Shown here: piece after piece, positions 49,563 to 61,188 of the stretch
Position numbering within the stretch: position 1 is the stretch's first letter
How the letters are laid out: every line of letters begins with the position of its first letter
Origin: Mycolicibacterium alvei
Lineage (GTDB): Bacteria; Actinomycetota; Actinomycetes; Mycobacteriales; Mycobacteriaceae
NCBI RefSeq assembly: GCF_010727325.1
Contig: NZ_AP022565.1
Span: forward strand, 3,162,001-3,226,000
Reading direction: 5' to 3'
Length of the DNA: 64,000 nt
Made by a program: the position numbers and the translations under genes
The notes under the pieces: model-generated
What the model saw: only the letters and a program-made list of their open reading frames with translations
Told to the model about the DNA's origin: nothing
The model's database searches: none

Positions 49563-49856
49563 TTAGACCGAGGTGTAGGTGCCGGCGGCGGCGGCATCCT
49601 GGGCGACGTAGGTACCGGCGGCGTCGCCGAGATTGAGCTGGGCGATGTCCAGCAACGCGTTCACCTTGGCCGACACCTCGACGAAGCGGGCGTGTGCGGC
49701 CTGGAACGCCGCGGACGCCTCACCCATGTGGAAGGCCTGAGACGACATGGCGGCCTGCTCGGCCTGCGCGATGGTGCTGCGCATCAGGGCGGCCTTGGCG
49801 CCGAAGGCCGCCTCGGAGGCGATCAGCTGGGGAATGTGAGCATCCAACAGGCTCAT
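49563..49856 (-). CDS. esxG: EsxG secreted WXG100-like protein
   Basis: A 97-residue partner of EsxH with the hairpin [20 protein letters not shown]; instead of WXG it has FHMG at the turn, as in other EsxG proteins. The dimer with EsxH is exported by ESX-3. Confidence 0.95.
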   Translation of the reverse strand: MSLLDAHIPQLIASEAAFGAKAALMRSTIAQAEQAAMSSQAFHMGEASAAFQAAHARFVEVSAKVNALLDIAQLNLGDAAGTYVAQDAAAAGTYTSV

Positions 49857-49917
49857 GGATTTTCCTTTCGGGTCGTAGATATTTGGCGGTGCATCGAACG
49901 TGGTGGAGCTGATCTGA

Positions 49918-51492
49918 TCAGCTGCGGGTACCCCCTCCCGAATCGCCGGGCTCCCAGGAGCCGGGCAGCATCGGCGAGACGGGACTCTCGTCGTAGGTCT
50001 CGCCGGCCAGGGTGGTCAGCCCGACCGCTGTGGTATCGGATTTCGTTTCGGTACCGGTGAATCCCATGACGCCGGTGCCCCTTTCGGACACCCGCACCCT
50101 CGGCTCCGGCCGGGGTGCGGGATCCGGGTCAGGTTGCTCGTAATCCATATATGCGTCTGCATAGGCGTGGTCTTGCAGTGCGGCACCTCGCTTGCGACGG
50201 CGCTTGCGCCGTGCCGCAAGCGATGCGGCCACACCGGATGCCGCGGCGGGAATGCCGGAAGCCGGTGCATGTGCACTGGACTTGCCCCCCACCGTCGGGC
50301 TGAAACCCTCTTCGGGGTCGCTGCCGAGCACCGCATACGGTGCGAAGGCCGCCGCAGCGACCGGAGCCGGTGCCGCAACCCCTGCGGAGGCAGGGGCAGC
50401 GGCGGGCGCAGCGGCGGCTCCCGCCCCGGCGCCGACTCCCGCCGGGGCCAGGCCTGCCACCGGCAGGCCCTGATCGCCCCGCACCGGTGCCACCGGAGCG
50501 TCCCCGTCGGCCGGGGCGTCGGGTGCCACGTCGTCGGTGGGAAGCAGGTCGAGGAAACCCAGTGCGGCAAGGCCGATGCCGAGGAGCGGCACCAGGAACG
50601 GGGACAACGCGACACTGATCCACGTGCCCCAACCGACCGGCTGGAAGAACGCCTGGTAGCCGACGGCGAGCAGGAACGGCCCCCACGTGGTCAAGAATCC
50701 CGCCGGGTTGGTCATCAGCGACTGCAGCATCTGCTGGATCGTCCCCAACGGATCGTTGAGGAACTGCAGCATCTCCTTGCCGCCGATCATCGAATCGTTA
50801 CCGAGGTAATCGACCAGCCATTGCGGCAGGTTCGGGTACTGGTTGTCGGCGGTTGCGTCGGCAGTGGTGAGCGCCGATCCGGATTCGGACGCAGTGCCCT
50901 GCGAGGCCATCTGCCGCGCGTTGGCCGAGGCCGTACCGGCCTCCCCGACACCCGGCTTGAGCAGCATCGGCGACGGTGTGCCGGCCGGTGCCGCCATCAC
51001 TGCGGCCCCCGAGACGGCCTGGTAGGTCGCCATGGTGGTGGCCGCCTGGATCCACATCCGGACATAGTCGGCCTCGTTGACCGCGATCGGAATCATGTTG
51101 ATACCGAAGAAGTTCGTGGCGATCAACACGCCGTGCACCACATGGTTGAGTGCCAGCTCGGGCAGGGTCGGCATCGCGGCCAGTGCCGTGGTGTACGACG
51201 CGGCCGCGGTCTCGTGCTGCACGGCCACCGCAGCGCTGTTCGCGCCCTGCTGCGCCAACCAGGTCAGGTAGGGCCCGTGCGCGGCGAGGTACTGCTCCGA
51301 GCTCGGCCCTTCCCAGGACCCGGCCTGCACCGCACCCAGCACACTGGTGAGTTCTGCTGCTGCCGAGGCATATTCGGTACTCAGTGACTGCCAGGCCCCC
51401 GCGGCGGCCAGCAACGACCCGGCGCCTGGACCGCTGGAGAGCAGCGTCGAGTGCACCTCGGGTGGTAGGGCCATCCACATGGGGGCAGTCAT
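49918..51492 (-). CDS. PPE protein of ESX-3 (PPE4-type)
   Basis: A 524-residue PPE-family protein. The ~180-residue PPE domain starts [12 protein letters not shown] and contains the turn [11 protein letters not shown], followed by the EspG-binding tip and a ~340-residue C-terminal region with membrane-like hydrophobic stretches ([38 protein letters not shown]) and Ala/Pro-rich linker. It pairs with the PE protein encoded just upstream (1-base gap) and is exported by ESX-3. Confidence 0.9.
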   Translation of the reverse strand: MTAPMWMALPPEVHSTLLSSGPGAGSLLAAAGAWQSLSTEYASAAAELTSVLGAVQAGSWEGPSSEQYLAAHGPYLTWLAQQGANSAAVAVQHETAAASYTTALAAMPTLPELALNHVVHGVLIATNFFGINMIPIAVNEADYVRMWIQAATTMATYQAVSGAAVMAAPAGTPSPMLLKPGVGEAGTASANARQMASQGTASESGSALTTADATADNQYPNLPQWLVDYLGNDSMIGGKEMLQFLNDPLGTIQQMLQSLMTNPAGFLTTWGPFLLAVGYQAFFQPVGWGTWISVALSPFLVPLLGIGLAALGFLDLLPTDDVAPDAPADGDAPVAPVRGDQGLPVAGLAPAGVGAGAGAAAAPAAAPASAGVAAPAPVAAAAFAPYAVLGSDPEEGFSPTVGGKSSAHAPASGIPAAASGVAASLAARRKRRRKRGAALQDHAYADAYMDYEQPDPDPAPRPEPRVRVSERGTGVMGFTGTETKSDTTAVGLTTLAGETYDESPVSPMLPGSWEPGDSGGGTRS

Positions 51493-51493
51493 C

Positions 51494-51805
51494 TCAGATG
51501 CCGCGCGCAGTCAGGTAGGAGGAAGCCGCCATCGCGTCGCCGGTCAGGTAGCTGGCACCGGACTCGCCGACGCCGACGCCCGAGCGTCCGAGTTCCTCGA
51601 CACCCTGGGCGGCCATCGCCGAATGCTGGGCGCCGTGGGCACTGAAACCGGTCGCGGTCTGCAACGAGACCGCGTCGGCCGCAGGTGGGATCACCGCCGA
51701 GACCAAGGGGGCGGCCGCGGCATGTGCGGCAGCCAGGCGCGCGGTGAGCGCCTCGACGGCCGCACTGGCGGCGGTCAATCCTTCTGGAACTACCCGCAAT
51801 GTCAT
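51494..51805 (-). CDS. PE protein of ESX-3 (PE5-type)
   Basis: A 103-residue PE-family protein with the PE motif (VVPEGL) near the start and the C-terminal secretion motif YxxxD (SYLTGD). It forms a heterodimer with the PPE protein encoded downstream. Its ATG shares one base with the TGA of eccC3. Confidence 0.95.
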   Translation of the reverse strand: MTLRVVPEGLTAASAAVEALTARLAAAHAAAAPLVSAVIPPAADAVSLQTATGFSAHGAQHSAMAAQGVEELGRSGVGVGESGASYLTGDAMAASSYLTARGI

Positions 51806-54800
51806 CAGAATTCCTTTCGCCCGTTGTTCACGGAAAGTGCCGTGTCCTCAATGAGTGGGTTGACGAGTTGGACGAACTCGGGCACGTCGCCGTTACCGAG
51901 CAACATGCCTCGTCCCGCGGGGAACCGGGCGAACCGGTGCCCGCGGAGCTTGCCGCTGTCGGCCGGATTGCCCGACAGCATCAACGTGGTCGCCTGCAGA
52001 TCGTTGAGGCGACGCAGCAGCGGTGCGGTCATCACGGCGTGCGCCGACCCGGTGGCCCGGGCCGTCACGATGACGCGCAGGCCCAGATCGGTCGCCTCGG
52101 CCAACAGTCCCGCGATATTCGTCCACGGGCGCTGCCCGGCGAACGGCCCGCCGGCTGCGGGTCCATCGGGGATCTGGTCCACGTCGTCGATGATCAGATA
52201 GTGGATGTGGCCGTCGGGTCCCGGCCGCTGATTCCAGGCGCTGAGCTCCTGTGGACTCAAACCGGCGGGCGGACGGCGCTTTTCGATGAGTGCCGAGAGG
52301 CCCAGCATGGCCGGCAGCACCCGGTCGACGTTGGCCGTGTACTCGTTGTCCGGGAACAACGGCTCCTCCACCAGGTGCAGCCGCCGGTCGATGACCGTGA
52401 AGGCGACCTCGTCCGGCCGGGAGTTCTCCCGGATGGTCCGGATGATGTGGCGTAGCAGAGTTGTCTTGCCCGACTTCGTATCGCCGAACACCGCCAGCAG
52501 CGGGTTGTCCTTGAAGTCGAGCACCACCGGCGCCAGATCCTCTTCACGCTGCCCGATGACCACCCGCTCGGGGGCCGGGTACAACGGTCCCAGCGCGGTG
52601 GGGGCCAGCGCAGTGGGCAGCAACCGCACCGGCGGTGCGCTCTGCCCCGGGTAGCGGGAGTTGATGACGGCGATGTCGCTGAGTGCCGGTTGCGCGAACA
52701 GGAAGTGCTCGGCCGCCATCGTCAGGCCGCGGCCCGGCTGATCGGCGGGCACCGACTCCGCCGGCCGCCGCAGCGCACCCACCACCCGCACGATGCTGTC
52801 GTGACTGTCGTGCAGCTTGAGCTCCAGGCGCAGGCCCAGGCCGTCACGCATCGCCAGCGGCACCTCCAGCCAGTTCGGCGTGGTGATCACGACATGGATG
52901 CCGTAGGCGAGCCCGGTGTTGGCCAGCTCGGTCACCTTGGCCAGCAACGGATTACGTGTGTTGAACGTGTCCGTGTTGTCCCGGCTGAACGCGTACAGGT
53001 TGTCGATGACGAAGAATACGTCGCCATAGCCGTCGTCGAACTTGCCTGCGGAGCCCGCATTCCGGTTCACCGCGCCCTGCTGCTGGCGGGCCCGCAGCAG
53101 TTGCTCGAGCTCGCCGAACGTGCGGCGGATGCGCTCGGGCTCCATCGGGGTCGCCACGCTGCCGACGTGAGCCAGATCGGCCAGACCGGCAAGCTGTCCG
53201 CCGCCGTAGTCCAGGCAGTAGAAGCTCACCTCACTCGGCGAATGCAGCGCGGCAGCCGACAGGACGAAGGTCTGCAGCGCGGTCGACTTGCCGGATCGCG
53301 GACCACCGTGGATCAGCACGTTGGCTGCCGACGAGTTGGCGTCGAACACCAATGCGTCCCGGCGCATCTCGAACGGTTTGTCGATCTCGCCCAGCGGCCA
53401 ACGGAGTTGACCCGGTTCGATGTCGGTGCGGGCCAGCACATCGTCCAGGGCGATCGCGCCGTCCAGCGGCGGCAGCCAGAGCTTCGGTGCCTGCGGGCCG
53501 TAGGTGGCCAGCTGATCGCCGATGGTGGCGATCAGCTTGCGCGGCGGCACCACTTCGAGTTCCGGCTCGTTGGTGACGATGACGGTGTCGGGTTCGGGCT
53601 CGACCCGCGAGGCCGTGAACAGCTGCGGCTGCGGCAGGGCCCGCACCACGATCGACTTCTCGGCCCGCGGTGGGTCGTAGATACCGTCGACATAGGTGCT
53701 GCGGAACTTGATCGGCACCGCACCCGGGGCGGGCACCAGGAAGCCCTCGCCCTTGTGCTCGCGACCCGACTCGATGTGATAGGCGTCCTCGACCCCGATG
53801 ATCTGACGGGAGATGCTGGGGCTGGCCACCTTCAGGCCGATCCGGTACGACGTGTTCTTGTCGATGTCCTTGATCCGGCCCACGTCCAGGGTCTGCGACG
53901 CGAACAGGATGTGAATCCGGAACGAACGGCCCTTGCGTGCAACGTAATCGAACAGGTCGGCGTACTCGGGATGCTCGGCGAGCATCAGCGTGAACTCGTC
54001 GGCGACCACGAACAGCGTCGGCATCGGCGGCAGGTCATGCCCGGCGGCGATCGCGGCCTCGTACTCGGTGACCGAGTTGAACGCGCTGCCCTGAACCCGG
54101 CGACCGGCCTCCTTGAGCAACTGCTCGCGACGGGACACCTCACCGCGCAAGGTGTCGGCGAACCGGTCGGCCAACGACCGCTTCTCGGCCATGTTCGAGA
54201 TGACCGCGACGACCTGTGGGAAGTTGCGGAAGATGTCGGCTCCCGCCTCACCCTTGAAGTCGGCGTAGATCACGATGAGCCGCTCGGCGGAGTGAGTCGT
54301 CAACAGCGACAACAGGATCGACATCAGGGTCTGGGACTTGCCCGAACCGGTCATACCGATCATCAGACCGTGCGGGCCCATGCCACCCTCGGCCTCGTCC
54401 TTGAGGTCGAAGTACAGCGGCTCGCCGGTGGCGGTGACGCCGATCGGCACCCGTAGTTCGTCGTCGCGATTGCGCGGGGCCCACAGGCTGGCCACATCCA
54501 GGGCCGAGGCGTCCGGAATGTCCAGGAGCGTGCCGAAGGTGGCGCCGCCGGTGGCGGTGGACCGCACGTAGCCGGGGTTGGAATCCCACCGCGACAACCG
54601 GCGCGCGATGTGCGCAGCCTCGGCGGTCGATATCGTGTCAGCCTGCGCGACGTAGGGTTGCCAGCCGCTACTCTGCCAGCGCTCGATCCGGCCTTCGAGG
54701 ACCCGCAGGATGGGCCGCTCGGGGTCCGGGTACTGCTCGCGGTTGGGGAGCGTCTCGCTTCGGTGGATCACGGTCACGCCGGTCAGGCCGGGCCGCCGCG

Positions 54801-55785
54801 CAATGTCGTCGGGATCGGCTTCGGGGTCGTCGAGGACGACCAGCAGATGCTTCAGGGCCTGATCGGCTTCTGCGGGGAAAGCGGGCCGACCGGCCAGGGC
54901 CGAATCGAGTTGTCCCCGCAGGTCGCTGACACCGGTGGTCAGATACCGGGCCGGGCCGACACCGTCGGCCTGCGACGGAATATCCACGTGTGGAAGCCAT
55001 TTCAGCCACGACCAGGTGTCGGAATCGACGTCGGGTGAGGCCAGTGCCACCCCGAGCATCGTCGGGTCGTGCCAGGTGACGGCCTGGGCGATCCAGGCCC
55101 GCAGTGCGTCACGGACTTCCTCGGCCTCGCCGATCACCGTGATCCGGGCCAGCTTGGTGACGTCGATACCGGTCGGAGCATCGCGCACGGTGCGCTGCAC
55201 ATCGAGCAGACCGCGCAGGGTGCTGTGCGACACCGGTTCCAGGTCGATCTCGTCGGCGGTGTCCTTGACCTTGAGCGCAGCATCCAGCGGCACATCGTGC
55301 AGACCGGCACGAAGCACCAGGAAGTCGCGGTCACGCGGATCGCGTTCCCACTGCCTGCGGGTCCCGGGGATGGTCGCCAGCATCTCGGGCTCCGGGTGTG
55401 ACCACTCCAGCGCCGCCCGCTGCTCACCGGCGTGGGCACGGACGTTATCCCGGACGACGGACAGGTAGCGCAGGTAGTCGGCGCGCTCGGCGTCGACCTC
55501 CTCGGTGCGCATCTTGTTGCCGCTACCGCGGTAGAGCGCCGTGGCTGCCAGCAGCAGCACAAACGGGAAGAACAGCATGGTCGGCGAGATCATCCGCATG
55601 CCGGTGGCGAACAGCGCCACGATCATCCCCACGATGAGGATGACGATCAGGTATGGCAGCACCCGGCGCAGCAGTGACGGTGGGACCATCCGCTCCAACT
55701 GAGGTGGCGGCTCGATCGTGATGGTGCCCTTGCGGGTGGTCGGCGGCGCCAGCCTGCGCTGGTGCTCGAAGATCAGCCTACTCAT
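51805..55785 (-). CDS. eccC3: ESX-3 motor ATPase EccC3
   Basis: A 1326-residue FtsK/SpoIIIE-type motor that recognises and drives export of the substrates. Two N-terminal membrane helices ([37 protein letters not shown]) are followed by three ATPase domains with Walker [12 protein letters not shown] (~485), [11 protein letters not shown] (~830) and [11 protein letters not shown] (~1110). The first domain has the full set of motifs; the second and third are substrate-binding. The fused arrangement (no Ca/Cb split) is the ESX-3 form. The start overlaps eccB3 by four bases. Confidence 0.95.
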   Translation of the reverse strand: MSRLIFEHQRRLAPPTTRKGTITIEPPPQLERMVPPSLLRRVLPYLIVILIVGMIVALFATGMRMISPTMLFFPFVLLLAATALYRGSGNKMRTEEVDAERADYLRYLSVVRDNVRAHAGEQRAALEWSHPEPEMLATIPGTRRQWERDPRDRDFLVLRAGLHDVPLDAALKVKDTADEIDLEPVSHSTLRGLLDVQRTVRDAPTGIDVTKLARITVIGEAEEVRDALRAWIAQAVTWHDPTMLGVALASPDVDSDTWSWLKWLPHVDIPSQADGVGPARYLTTGVSDLRGQLDSALAGRPAFPAEADQALKHLLVVLDDPEADPDDIARRPGLTGVTVIHRSETLPNREQYPDPERPILRVLEGRIERWQSSGWQPYVAQADTISTAEAAHIARRLSRWDSNPGYVRSTATGGATFGTLLDIPDASALDVASLWAPRNRDDELRVPIGVTATGEPLYFDLKDEAEGGMGPHGLMIGMTGSGKSQTLMSILLSLLTTHSAERLIVIYADFKGEAGADIFRNFPQVVAVISNMAEKRSLADRFADTLRGEVSRREQLLKEAGRRVQGSAFNSVTEYEAAIAAGHDLPPMPTLFVVADEFTLMLAEHPEYADLFDYVARKGRSFRIHILFASQTLDVGRIKDIDKNTSYRIGLKVASPSISRQIIGVEDAYHIESGREHKGEGFLVPAPGAVPIKFRSTYVDGIYDPPRAEKSIVVRALPQPQLFTASRVEPEPDTVIVTNEPELEVVPPRKLIATIGDQLATYGPQAPKLWLPPLDGAIALDDVLARTDIEPGQLRWPLGEIDKPFEMRRDALVFDANSSAANVLIHGGPRSGKSTALQTFVLSAAALHSPSEVSFYCLDYGGGQLAGLADLAHVGSVATPMEPERIRRTFGELEQLLRARQQQGAVNRNAGSAGKFDDGYGDVFFVIDNLYAFSRDNTDTFNTRNPLLAKVTELANTGLAYGIHVVITTPNWLEVPLAMRDGLGLRLELKLHDSHDSIVRVVGALRRPAESVPADQPGRGLTMAAEHFLFAQPALSDIAVINSRYPGQSAPPVRLLPTALAPTALGPLYPAPERVVIGQREEDLAPVVLDFKDNPLLAVFGDTKSGKTTLLRHIIRTIRENSRPDEVAFTVIDRRLHLVEEPLFPDNEYTANVDRVLPAMLGLSALIEKRRPPAGLSPQELSAWNQRPGPDGHIHYLIIDDVDQIPDGPAAGGPFAGQRPWTNIAGLLAEATDLGLRVIVTARATGSAHAVMTAPLLRRLNDLQATTLMLSGNPADSGKLRGHRFARFPAGRGMLLGNGDVPEFVQLVNPLIEDTALSVNNGRKEF

Positions 55786-57335
55786 CGCGTGGCCTCCAGA
55801 CGCGCAGCATTTACGTTGGGCGACAGCGCATCATGTGCGGTCAGAGCGTCGCCGCGGGACAGCGTCGGACCAGCCGCGAACTGCGTCAGGATCGACCACG
55901 GAATGGGCCGGGCCGGCGAGGTGAGGCCAAGTGCCTCAACAACTTTGCCGTCACCTGCAGTGTCGATGCCGTAGCGGACGCCGGTGTCACTCACCCAGAA
56001 CGACGAGCCTGCGGTCGGCGATCCCGGTTCGGCGCCGACTGTCTGCACGAAGTAGCCGCTGCCGGGGGTCATCGCGACCCGGTTGGCGGCACCGTTGCTG
56101 CCCGCCCCGACCAGCTCGACGGTGTGCAGACCGTCGCGTACCGGCAGGGCCGCTCCGGAGAGCACCGACAGCTTGCTCTCGGTGGCACCCGCTGGCTTGA
56201 TCCACTGTGCACAGGTCACCGGGGCGGTCGACGGTGCGACCAAGGTGACCGGCGCCGCCGGGTAGCCCGCGGTGTCGATGGCACGCGAGACAGGCATTCG
56301 CGACACCTCATCGGGCCCGATGCGCGGCGCCTGGTCCAGCCCAAAGGAATTGCTGTTGCGCAGGATCGAGGCCAGCACCGGCGAAACCGGCTGCAGGCCA
56401 TCGGAGAGCACCGCGTAATAGCGGGCGGTGTTGTCGGCATCGTAGGCGGCCAGCACGCCGCCGACGGGCACCGGCGTCGACAAGGCGTAGCTCGTCGGCG
56501 CGCCGGCGTCGGCGATGCCGGGCACGGTCAGTGCCGGCGCCTCGGGAATGGCGTTGAACAGGCCGGCGGCGATCGGTCGCGGCGCCGGAATGTCTACGCC
56601 GAAACCGAGTGCATCGGTCACGGCGCGGTCGGCCAGATCGATCGGACTGCGCTTGCCGTCCCACAGCATCCAGTCACCCGGGGTAGGCCCGGCCGGGTTG
56701 TGCACCAGCACAGCCTGACCCGGCGCCAGCGGCAACGCACGCTCGTCGCCGGTCGCGAGCTCGCCGGCGATGACCGTCACACCCGCGTTGACGCCCGAAA
56801 CTGCATCGCACACAGTCCAATCAGCGGCGCTCGCGGTGTTCTGGGCCATCCTTTCGGGCGCGCCGGGGATACCCAGCAGGTTGCCCCGCGGGAACTTGTC
56901 GATCTCGCTGGTCTTCACGGTGGTCGGGTTGTCCGCCTTGCCGGTGATCAACCGTGCCGAGGTCAGATTGAGCACCGGATGCAGCTGCTCACCCACCCGC
57001 ACGTACAGCGCCGCCGTCGACCGGTCGGCGAGGACCGCGTCGCCGCCCGCCGATCCACCCGGCCGGAACAGTGAGAACAGGAAGCAACCGATCAGACCAG
57101 TGACCAGGATCAGGGCGCCGGTCAGCACCGCCCGGCTCTGCGTGCGCAGCGGGTCGACCAACATGCGGGTGTCGTGCAGGGCCACCCCAGAAGCGATGCG
57201 GCGCATGACGAAACGCCAGCCGGTGACCTGGTTCTTGGTGACGAATCCACGCCGGTAGGACACCTGGTCGGGGTTTTCGTTGGACGGCGTGCGGGACGTG
57301 AAGGAGCGACGCTCGTCGGGGCCGGGCGCGGTCAT
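55782..57335 (-). CDS. eccB3: ESX-3 core component EccB3
   Basis: A 517-residue protein with a short cytoplasmic N-terminus, one membrane helix ([20 protein letters not shown]) near 75-95 and a large periplasmic domain with several strand repeats. EccB forms the periplasmic part of the ESX membrane complex. Overlaps eccC3 and eccA3 by four bases at each end. Confidence 0.95.
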   Translation of the reverse strand: MTAPGPDERRSFTSRTPSNENPDQVSYRRGFVTKNQVTGWRFVMRRIASGVALHDTRMLVDPLRTQSRAVLTGALILVTGLIGCFLFSLFRPGGSAGGDAVLADRSTAALYVRVGEQLHPVLNLTSARLITGKADNPTTVKTSEIDKFPRGNLLGIPGAPERMAQNTASAADWTVCDAVSGVNAGVTVIAGELATGDERALPLAPGQAVLVHNPAGPTPGDWMLWDGKRSPIDLADRAVTDALGFGVDIPAPRPIAAGLFNAIPEAPALTVPGIADAGAPTSYALSTPVPVGGVLAAYDADNTARYYAVLSDGLQPVSPVLASILRNSNSFGLDQAPRIGPDEVSRMPVSRAIDTAGYPAAPVTLVAPSTAPVTCAQWIKPAGATESKLSVLSGAALPVRDGLHTVELVGAGSNGAANRVAMTPGSGYFVQTVGAEPGSPTAGSSFWVSDTGVRYGIDTAGDGKVVEALGLTSPARPIPWSILTQFAAGPTLSRGDALTAHDALSPNVNAARLEATR

Positions 57336-59158
57336 GCGGGCACCGTCAGACCCAGGCCGCGCAGCAGAGGGCCGGCCGAACTGTTCACGTCACCGGCGGT
57401 GATCGTCATCATCTCCTCGTCGGTGAAGTCGTCGTGGTCGGAATGATCAAGGCGGTACTCGCGCTCCTCTTCGGAACGCTCGACCAGGTTGCGGACGAAG
57501 CGGCCGTTACCGGCGATGTCCAGGCTGCGCCGCGGCACACCGTTGGAGTCCGGCGTGGTGGCCTCCGCCAGATAGCCGAACAGCTTCTCCATGTCGTCGT
57601 GCGCGGCCTCCTCGAATGTGCTGTCGCGCTTCTCGGCCATCCGCTCGGCGATCTCGACGAGTTCGGAGGACGAGTAGGACGGGAAGTCGATGCTGCGGGT
57701 GAAACGCGAACGCAGACCTTCGTTGGTGTCCAGGAACATGTCCAGGTCCTTGCGGTACCCCGCGACGATCACCACGAGCCGGTCGCGGTCGTTCTCCATG
57801 CGGGCCAGCAGCGTGTCGATGGCGACCAGACCGAAGTCGTTCTTGGCCCCGGTGGACACCAGCGCGTAGGCCTCGTCGAGGAACAGCACGCCGTCCAGCG
57901 CGCTGTCGATGATGGCGTTGGTCTTGGCTTCGGTCTCACCGATGTGCTGACCGATCAGGTCGGCACGGTGCACCTCGCGAACCGTCTCCTTCTTGAGAAG
58001 TCCCAGGCCGCAATAGATCTTGGCGACGACGCGGGCGATGGTGGTCTTGCCTGTTCCTGGCGGGCCGGCGAACACCAGGTGGTTGGTGCGCTGCGCGACG
58101 GCGAGTCCGCGCTCCTGGCGCCGGATGGACATGGCCACCGAGCTCTTGAGCCGCGCCACCTGGAACTTCACTTCTTCCAGGCCGATGAATTCGGCCAGCT
58201 CGGCTTCGGCCTCGACCAGCAGGTGGGCCTTGCGCTCCTTGGCACCCGGGTCGACGAATTCGGACTCCGACGGTTCGGAGTCGGGATCCCACGGATCGGT
58301 GCGGGCGTCGATCCGGGAGGCCGTGGTGACGAGCAGCCCGAAGGTGGGATCCGACAGGGCTTCTTCGACCTGCTTGTTCTCCGGGTGCGCGGCGAAGAGA
58401 TCCTGCAGCACCTCGTTGGCGTCTTCATCCTCGCCCTGCCCACGCAGGGTCAGCGCCTTCGCCAGCGCGCCGTCGAGCGCGGCCACGGCGATCGGGCCGG
58501 ACGGATCTTCCAAATACGACAGGGCGGGTGCCGGCATGCCGAGCCGGGCCAGGGCGATCCCCAGGGTGACCCGTGCGGCGTGACCGGTGATCTCATCGAG
58601 CGACGGGTCGGTGACGATCGGGGTGAGCAGCCGCACCACGTCGTTCCAGCGCTGCGCCTGATGGTTGATCGCCACCCGCAGCCAGGTGGCGTTCAACCAT
58701 CCGGGCCGACGTGCCAGCAGCTCACCCACGAGTTCGTCGGCCTCGGCGAGCTGCCCCTGATCTACCCGGCGCGCCGCGTAGGCCAGCTGGAAGTCATCCA
58801 CCTCGGTGGCCCGGAACTGGAGGTACAGCCCGCTGTCATAGGTGAAACCGAGGTCTCCGGCGGCCAGGTCGATCTCGCGCTGCAGCAGACCGGCGCTGCC
58901 TCGGGTGCGCCACACGGCGTCGACGACCGCACCGGACACGTCGCCCGCGGCGGCCAGACCGGTCCAGGCGTCACAGTGGTCGTGCGCGATGTGTGCGATT
59001 CCAGCAAAGCCGGACCGGGCTGCGGTGAGGTCGGCCGGGCGCTGCCGGTCGTTCACCGTCAGGCCCAGCGCTCGACAACATGTGGCAAAACGGCTGATTA
59101 CATCGCGATCGAGCCGGGGCGCTCCCAGAGGCGGAGCCGCAAGCGTGTCACTACCCAT
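57332..59158 (-). CDS. eccA3: ESX-3 AAA+ ATPase EccA3
   Basis: A 608-residue cytosolic protein. The N-terminal ~280 residues are TPR-like, and the C-terminal AAA+ domain has Walker A FAGPPGTGKTTIARVVAK and Walker B GVLFLDEAYAL. EccA helps release PE/PPE and Esx substrates from their chaperones. First gene of the ESX-3 operon; ATG 59158 is used although no clear ribosome site is seen upstream. An IdeR-like box lies ~40 bases upstream. Confidence 0.95.
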   Translation of the reverse strand: MGSDTLAAPPLGAPRLDRDVISRFATCCRALGLTVNDRQRPADLTAARSGFAGIAHIAHDHCDAWTGLAAAGDVSGAVVDAVWRTRGSAGLLQREIDLAAGDLGFTYDSGLYLQFRATEVDDFQLAYAARRVDQGQLAEADELVGELLARRPGWLNATWLRVAINHQAQRWNDVVRLLTPIVTDPSLDEITGHAARVTLGIALARLGMPAPALSYLEDPSGPIAVAALDGALAKALTLRGQGEDEDANEVLQDLFAAHPENKQVEEALSDPTFGLLVTTASRIDARTDPWDPDSEPSESEFVDPGAKERKAHLLVEAEAELAEFIGLEEVKFQVARLKSSVAMSIRRQERGLAVAQRTNHLVFAGPPGTGKTTIARVVAKIYCGLGLLKKETVREVHRADLIGQHIGETEAKTNAIIDSALDGVLFLDEAYALVSTGAKNDFGLVAIDTLLARMENDRDRLVVIVAGYRKDLDMFLDTNEGLRSRFTRSIDFPSYSSSELVEIAERMAEKRDSTFEEAAHDDMEKLFGYLAEATTPDSNGVPRRSLDIAGNGRFVRNLVERSEEEREYRLDHSDHDDFTDEEMMTITAGDVNSSAGPLLRGLGLTVPA

Positions 59159-59197
59159 ATGCGTGCACGGGAGCGACTAAGCCCCCGAATCTCTCCC

Positions 59198-59216
59198 TTA
59201 TGTATGGCTAAGCTAA
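59198..59216 (-). promoter_or_regulatory. IdeR-box candidate of the ESX-3 operon
   Basis: The minus-strand 19-mer TTAGCTTAGCCATACATAA matches 14 of 19 positions of the IdeR consensus TTAGGTTAGGCTAACCTAA. It lies 40 bases before the eccA3 start, the expected place for iron-dependent repression, which is known for ESX-3 in mycobacteria. Confidence 0.6.
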
Positions 59217-59225
59217 CTTTTGCTG

Positions 59226-59245
59226 AAGTTAGCATTGCATAACTT
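59226..59245. promoter_or_regulatory. Second dyad in the ESX-3 promoter
   Basis: AAGTTA (59226-59231) and its exact complement TAACTT (59240-59245) flank eight bases. It is next to the IdeR box and could be a second operator, perhaps for Zur or a further IdeR copy, or the core promoter. Confidence 0.4.
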
Positions 59246-59287
59246 AACTGTCGAGAGGCACGTAGGTGGACTAGCTCGTGAACTGCC

Positions 59288-60181
59288 TCACCTTTTAGTC
59301 GCAGCCACCAGGGTGATAGTTCCCGTCATCACGCCGGCGTCGGAGTCCGGACCGGGCACCGACCGGCCCGCCCGATCCAGGAGGTCATTCAACGGTGCCG
59401 GAACCGCATCCCAGCCATGTTCGCCAAACCACTGCTCCGCGGGTGCGTGCTGCTGGTTGTACACCAGGGTGAAGAACGCGTTCTCCTCGCCGGAGGACAC
59501 CGCCTCGGCACGCTTGGCCTGGAACGCCTCCTCCGGCATCGGAGCGCCCTCCTCCACGGCGACGAAGCTGCCCGGCGCGGCCAGCGCATCAATACCAGCA
59601 AACAGTTGTTCCTGTGCTGTGGCAGGCAGGTAGATGAGCAGTCCCTCAGCGATCCAGGCCGAGGGCCGCGACGGATCGAAGCCGCTCTCCCGCAGTGCGC
59701 GCGGCCAGTCGTCGCGCAGATCGACAGCCACCTCGCGGCGCTCGGCCGTCGGCGCCGCACCGAGCAGGTCGATGGTTTCGCGCTTGAACTCGAGCACCCG
59801 GGGTTGGTCCAGTTCGTAGACCACGGTGCCGTCGGCCCACGGCAGCCGGTAGGCCCGCGAATCCAGACCGGCCGCCAGCAACACGATCTGGGTGACGCCG
59901 GCGTCGATGGCCCGGGTGAAGTACTCGTCGAAGTACTTCGTGCGGACCGCCTGGAAATTGACGAAGTTCTCGCCGAACTCGCTGTGCAACGGGTGCTCAG
60001 GGTCGGCGCCCTCGACCGCGCTCGCCCATTCGCCGCCGGCCGCGCGACAGAATGCCTCGGCATACTTGTCGACGGCGAGCGGATCAGCCTTGCGGGCCTC
60101 CAATGCTCTTGAGGCCGCGACGAATAACGCTGTCGAACCTACGCTCGTGGTGATATCCCAGTTGTCATTTTCGGTGCGCAC
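59288..60181 (-). CDS. SAM-dependent methyltransferase, TIGR00027 type
   Basis: A 297-residue mycobacterial methyltransferase of the leucine-carboxyl-methyltransferase-like group: [36 protein letters not shown] and [15 protein letters not shown]. The place next to ESX-3 matches Rv0281 of M. tuberculosis. Substrate unknown. A paralogue lies at 61875-62708. Confidence 0.85.
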   Translation of the reverse strand: MRTENDNWDITTSVGSTALFVAASRALEARKADPLAVDKYAEAFCRAAGGEWASAVEGADPEHPLHSEFGENFVNFQAVRTKYFDEYFTRAIDAGVTQIVLLAAGLDSRAYRLPWADGTVVYELDQPRVLEFKRETIDLLGAAPTAERREVAVDLRDDWPRALRESGFDPSRPSAWIAEGLLIYLPATAQEQLFAGIDALAAPGSFVAVEEGAPMPEEAFQAKRAEAVSSGEENAFFTLVYNQQHAPAEQWFGEHGWDAVPAPLNDLLDRAGRSVPGPDSDAGVMTGTITLVAATKR

Positions 60182-60211
60182 CAGCGCGAGGGTACGCCGC
60201 TTCTCTGACAG

Positions 60212-61111
60212 CTACACCAACGGCCGGCCCGTGCGGATTCGCCAGTCGAGGTCCTTGAGCAGCACGTTGAACGGGAACTGCCGAACAACCGACGGCAGCA
60301 GGTTGTTGACGGTGCGCAGCACCGTGATCAGCCGGTCGAACCGCTTCTGACTCTTGGCATCCCACGGCAGCCGCATCTCTTCCCGGAAGCGCTGCGGGAG
60401 GAACCCCGTGGTGATCAACAGGGCCACCGCATCGAGCCGGCGCTGCACGAAGCGTGGCAGTTTCGGATTCTTGGGCCGGCCCGCGGCGATCGGATACAGA
60501 TAGTCACGCACGGTGTCGTCGATGTGCAGCTTCTCCAGCGACTCTTGCCAGTACCTGTCGAACGCCGCCCGGTCGGCCGGCCACATATCCTCGGGCACCT
60601 GCAGTGTGGTGCCCATCGTGACGCTATCGCGGTAGTGCTGGTCGGCGGTCTCGTCGTCCAGCTCGCCGATGAACATCCGGAACACGTCGACGCCGCCCTT
60701 GTAGAGGCAGGCGGCCACCCACAGCTGAAGGTTCTTGTCGAACGCGTTGTACTTCACCGGGCTGTCCTCGGTGGAGTACACCTGCGCGTGCACCTTGTTG
60801 ACCGCACGCCGGTAGGCCGCCTTCTGCGCATCGCTGCCCCGGGTGGCCACGGCGAGGTAGGTGAAGGTCGTCCTGGCCCGCTTGACCGGGTGTAGGTCGG
60901 TGCGGCCGCTCTCGACGCGGCTCTCGACGACGCCGTAGCCGACGCCGGGGTTGGCCAGCTGCATGATCACGTTGGCCGGGCCTGCCAGCAGCGCCACCCC
61001 CATCAGCCCGTCGTCGAAGCCGGCACCCCGCCGGCGCTTGAGCGCGGCTCCGGGCCGCGCCGACTCGTTCATCGGCCGCTCGATATGCGGGACCGGTTCG
61101 CTGACCGTCAT
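60212..61111 (-). CDS. DUF2236 (latex-clearing/MpaB-like) oxygenase family protein
   Basis: A 299-residue protein with LLAGPANVIMQLANPGVGYG, VHAQVYSTEDSPVKYNAFDK (a conserved His region) and LWVAACLYKGGVDVF, typical of DUF2236 members that bind heme in the characterised relatives. ATG 61111 is chosen since AGGAAGG lies seven bases before it. Syntenic with Rv0276 of M. tuberculosis. Confidence 0.8.
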   Translation of the reverse strand: MTVSEPVPHIERPMNESARPGAALKRRRGAGFDDGLMGVALLAGPANVIMQLANPGVGYGVVESRVESGRTDLHPVKRARTTFTYLAVATRGSDAQKAAYRRAVNKVHAQVYSTEDSPVKYNAFDKNLQLWVAACLYKGGVDVFRMFIGELDDETADQHYRDSVTMGTTLQVPEDMWPADRAAFDRYWQESLEKLHIDDTVRDYLYPIAAGRPKNPKLPRFVQRRLDAVALLITTGFLPQRFREEMRLPWDAKSQKRFDRLITVLRTVNNLLPSVVRQFPFNVLLKDLDWRIRTGRPLV

Positions 61112-61188
61112 GGCCACCCTTCCTGGAAACTGAGAACGCGTGTTTCCTGATACTGGCCTGCCGGACTGACGGGTGTCAAGATGTGTAG

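Noticed and set aside
57434..59242. 602-codon plus-strand frame opposite eccA3
   Set aside because: Antisense shadow of a conserved ESX-3 gene; no domain is recognisable in it.
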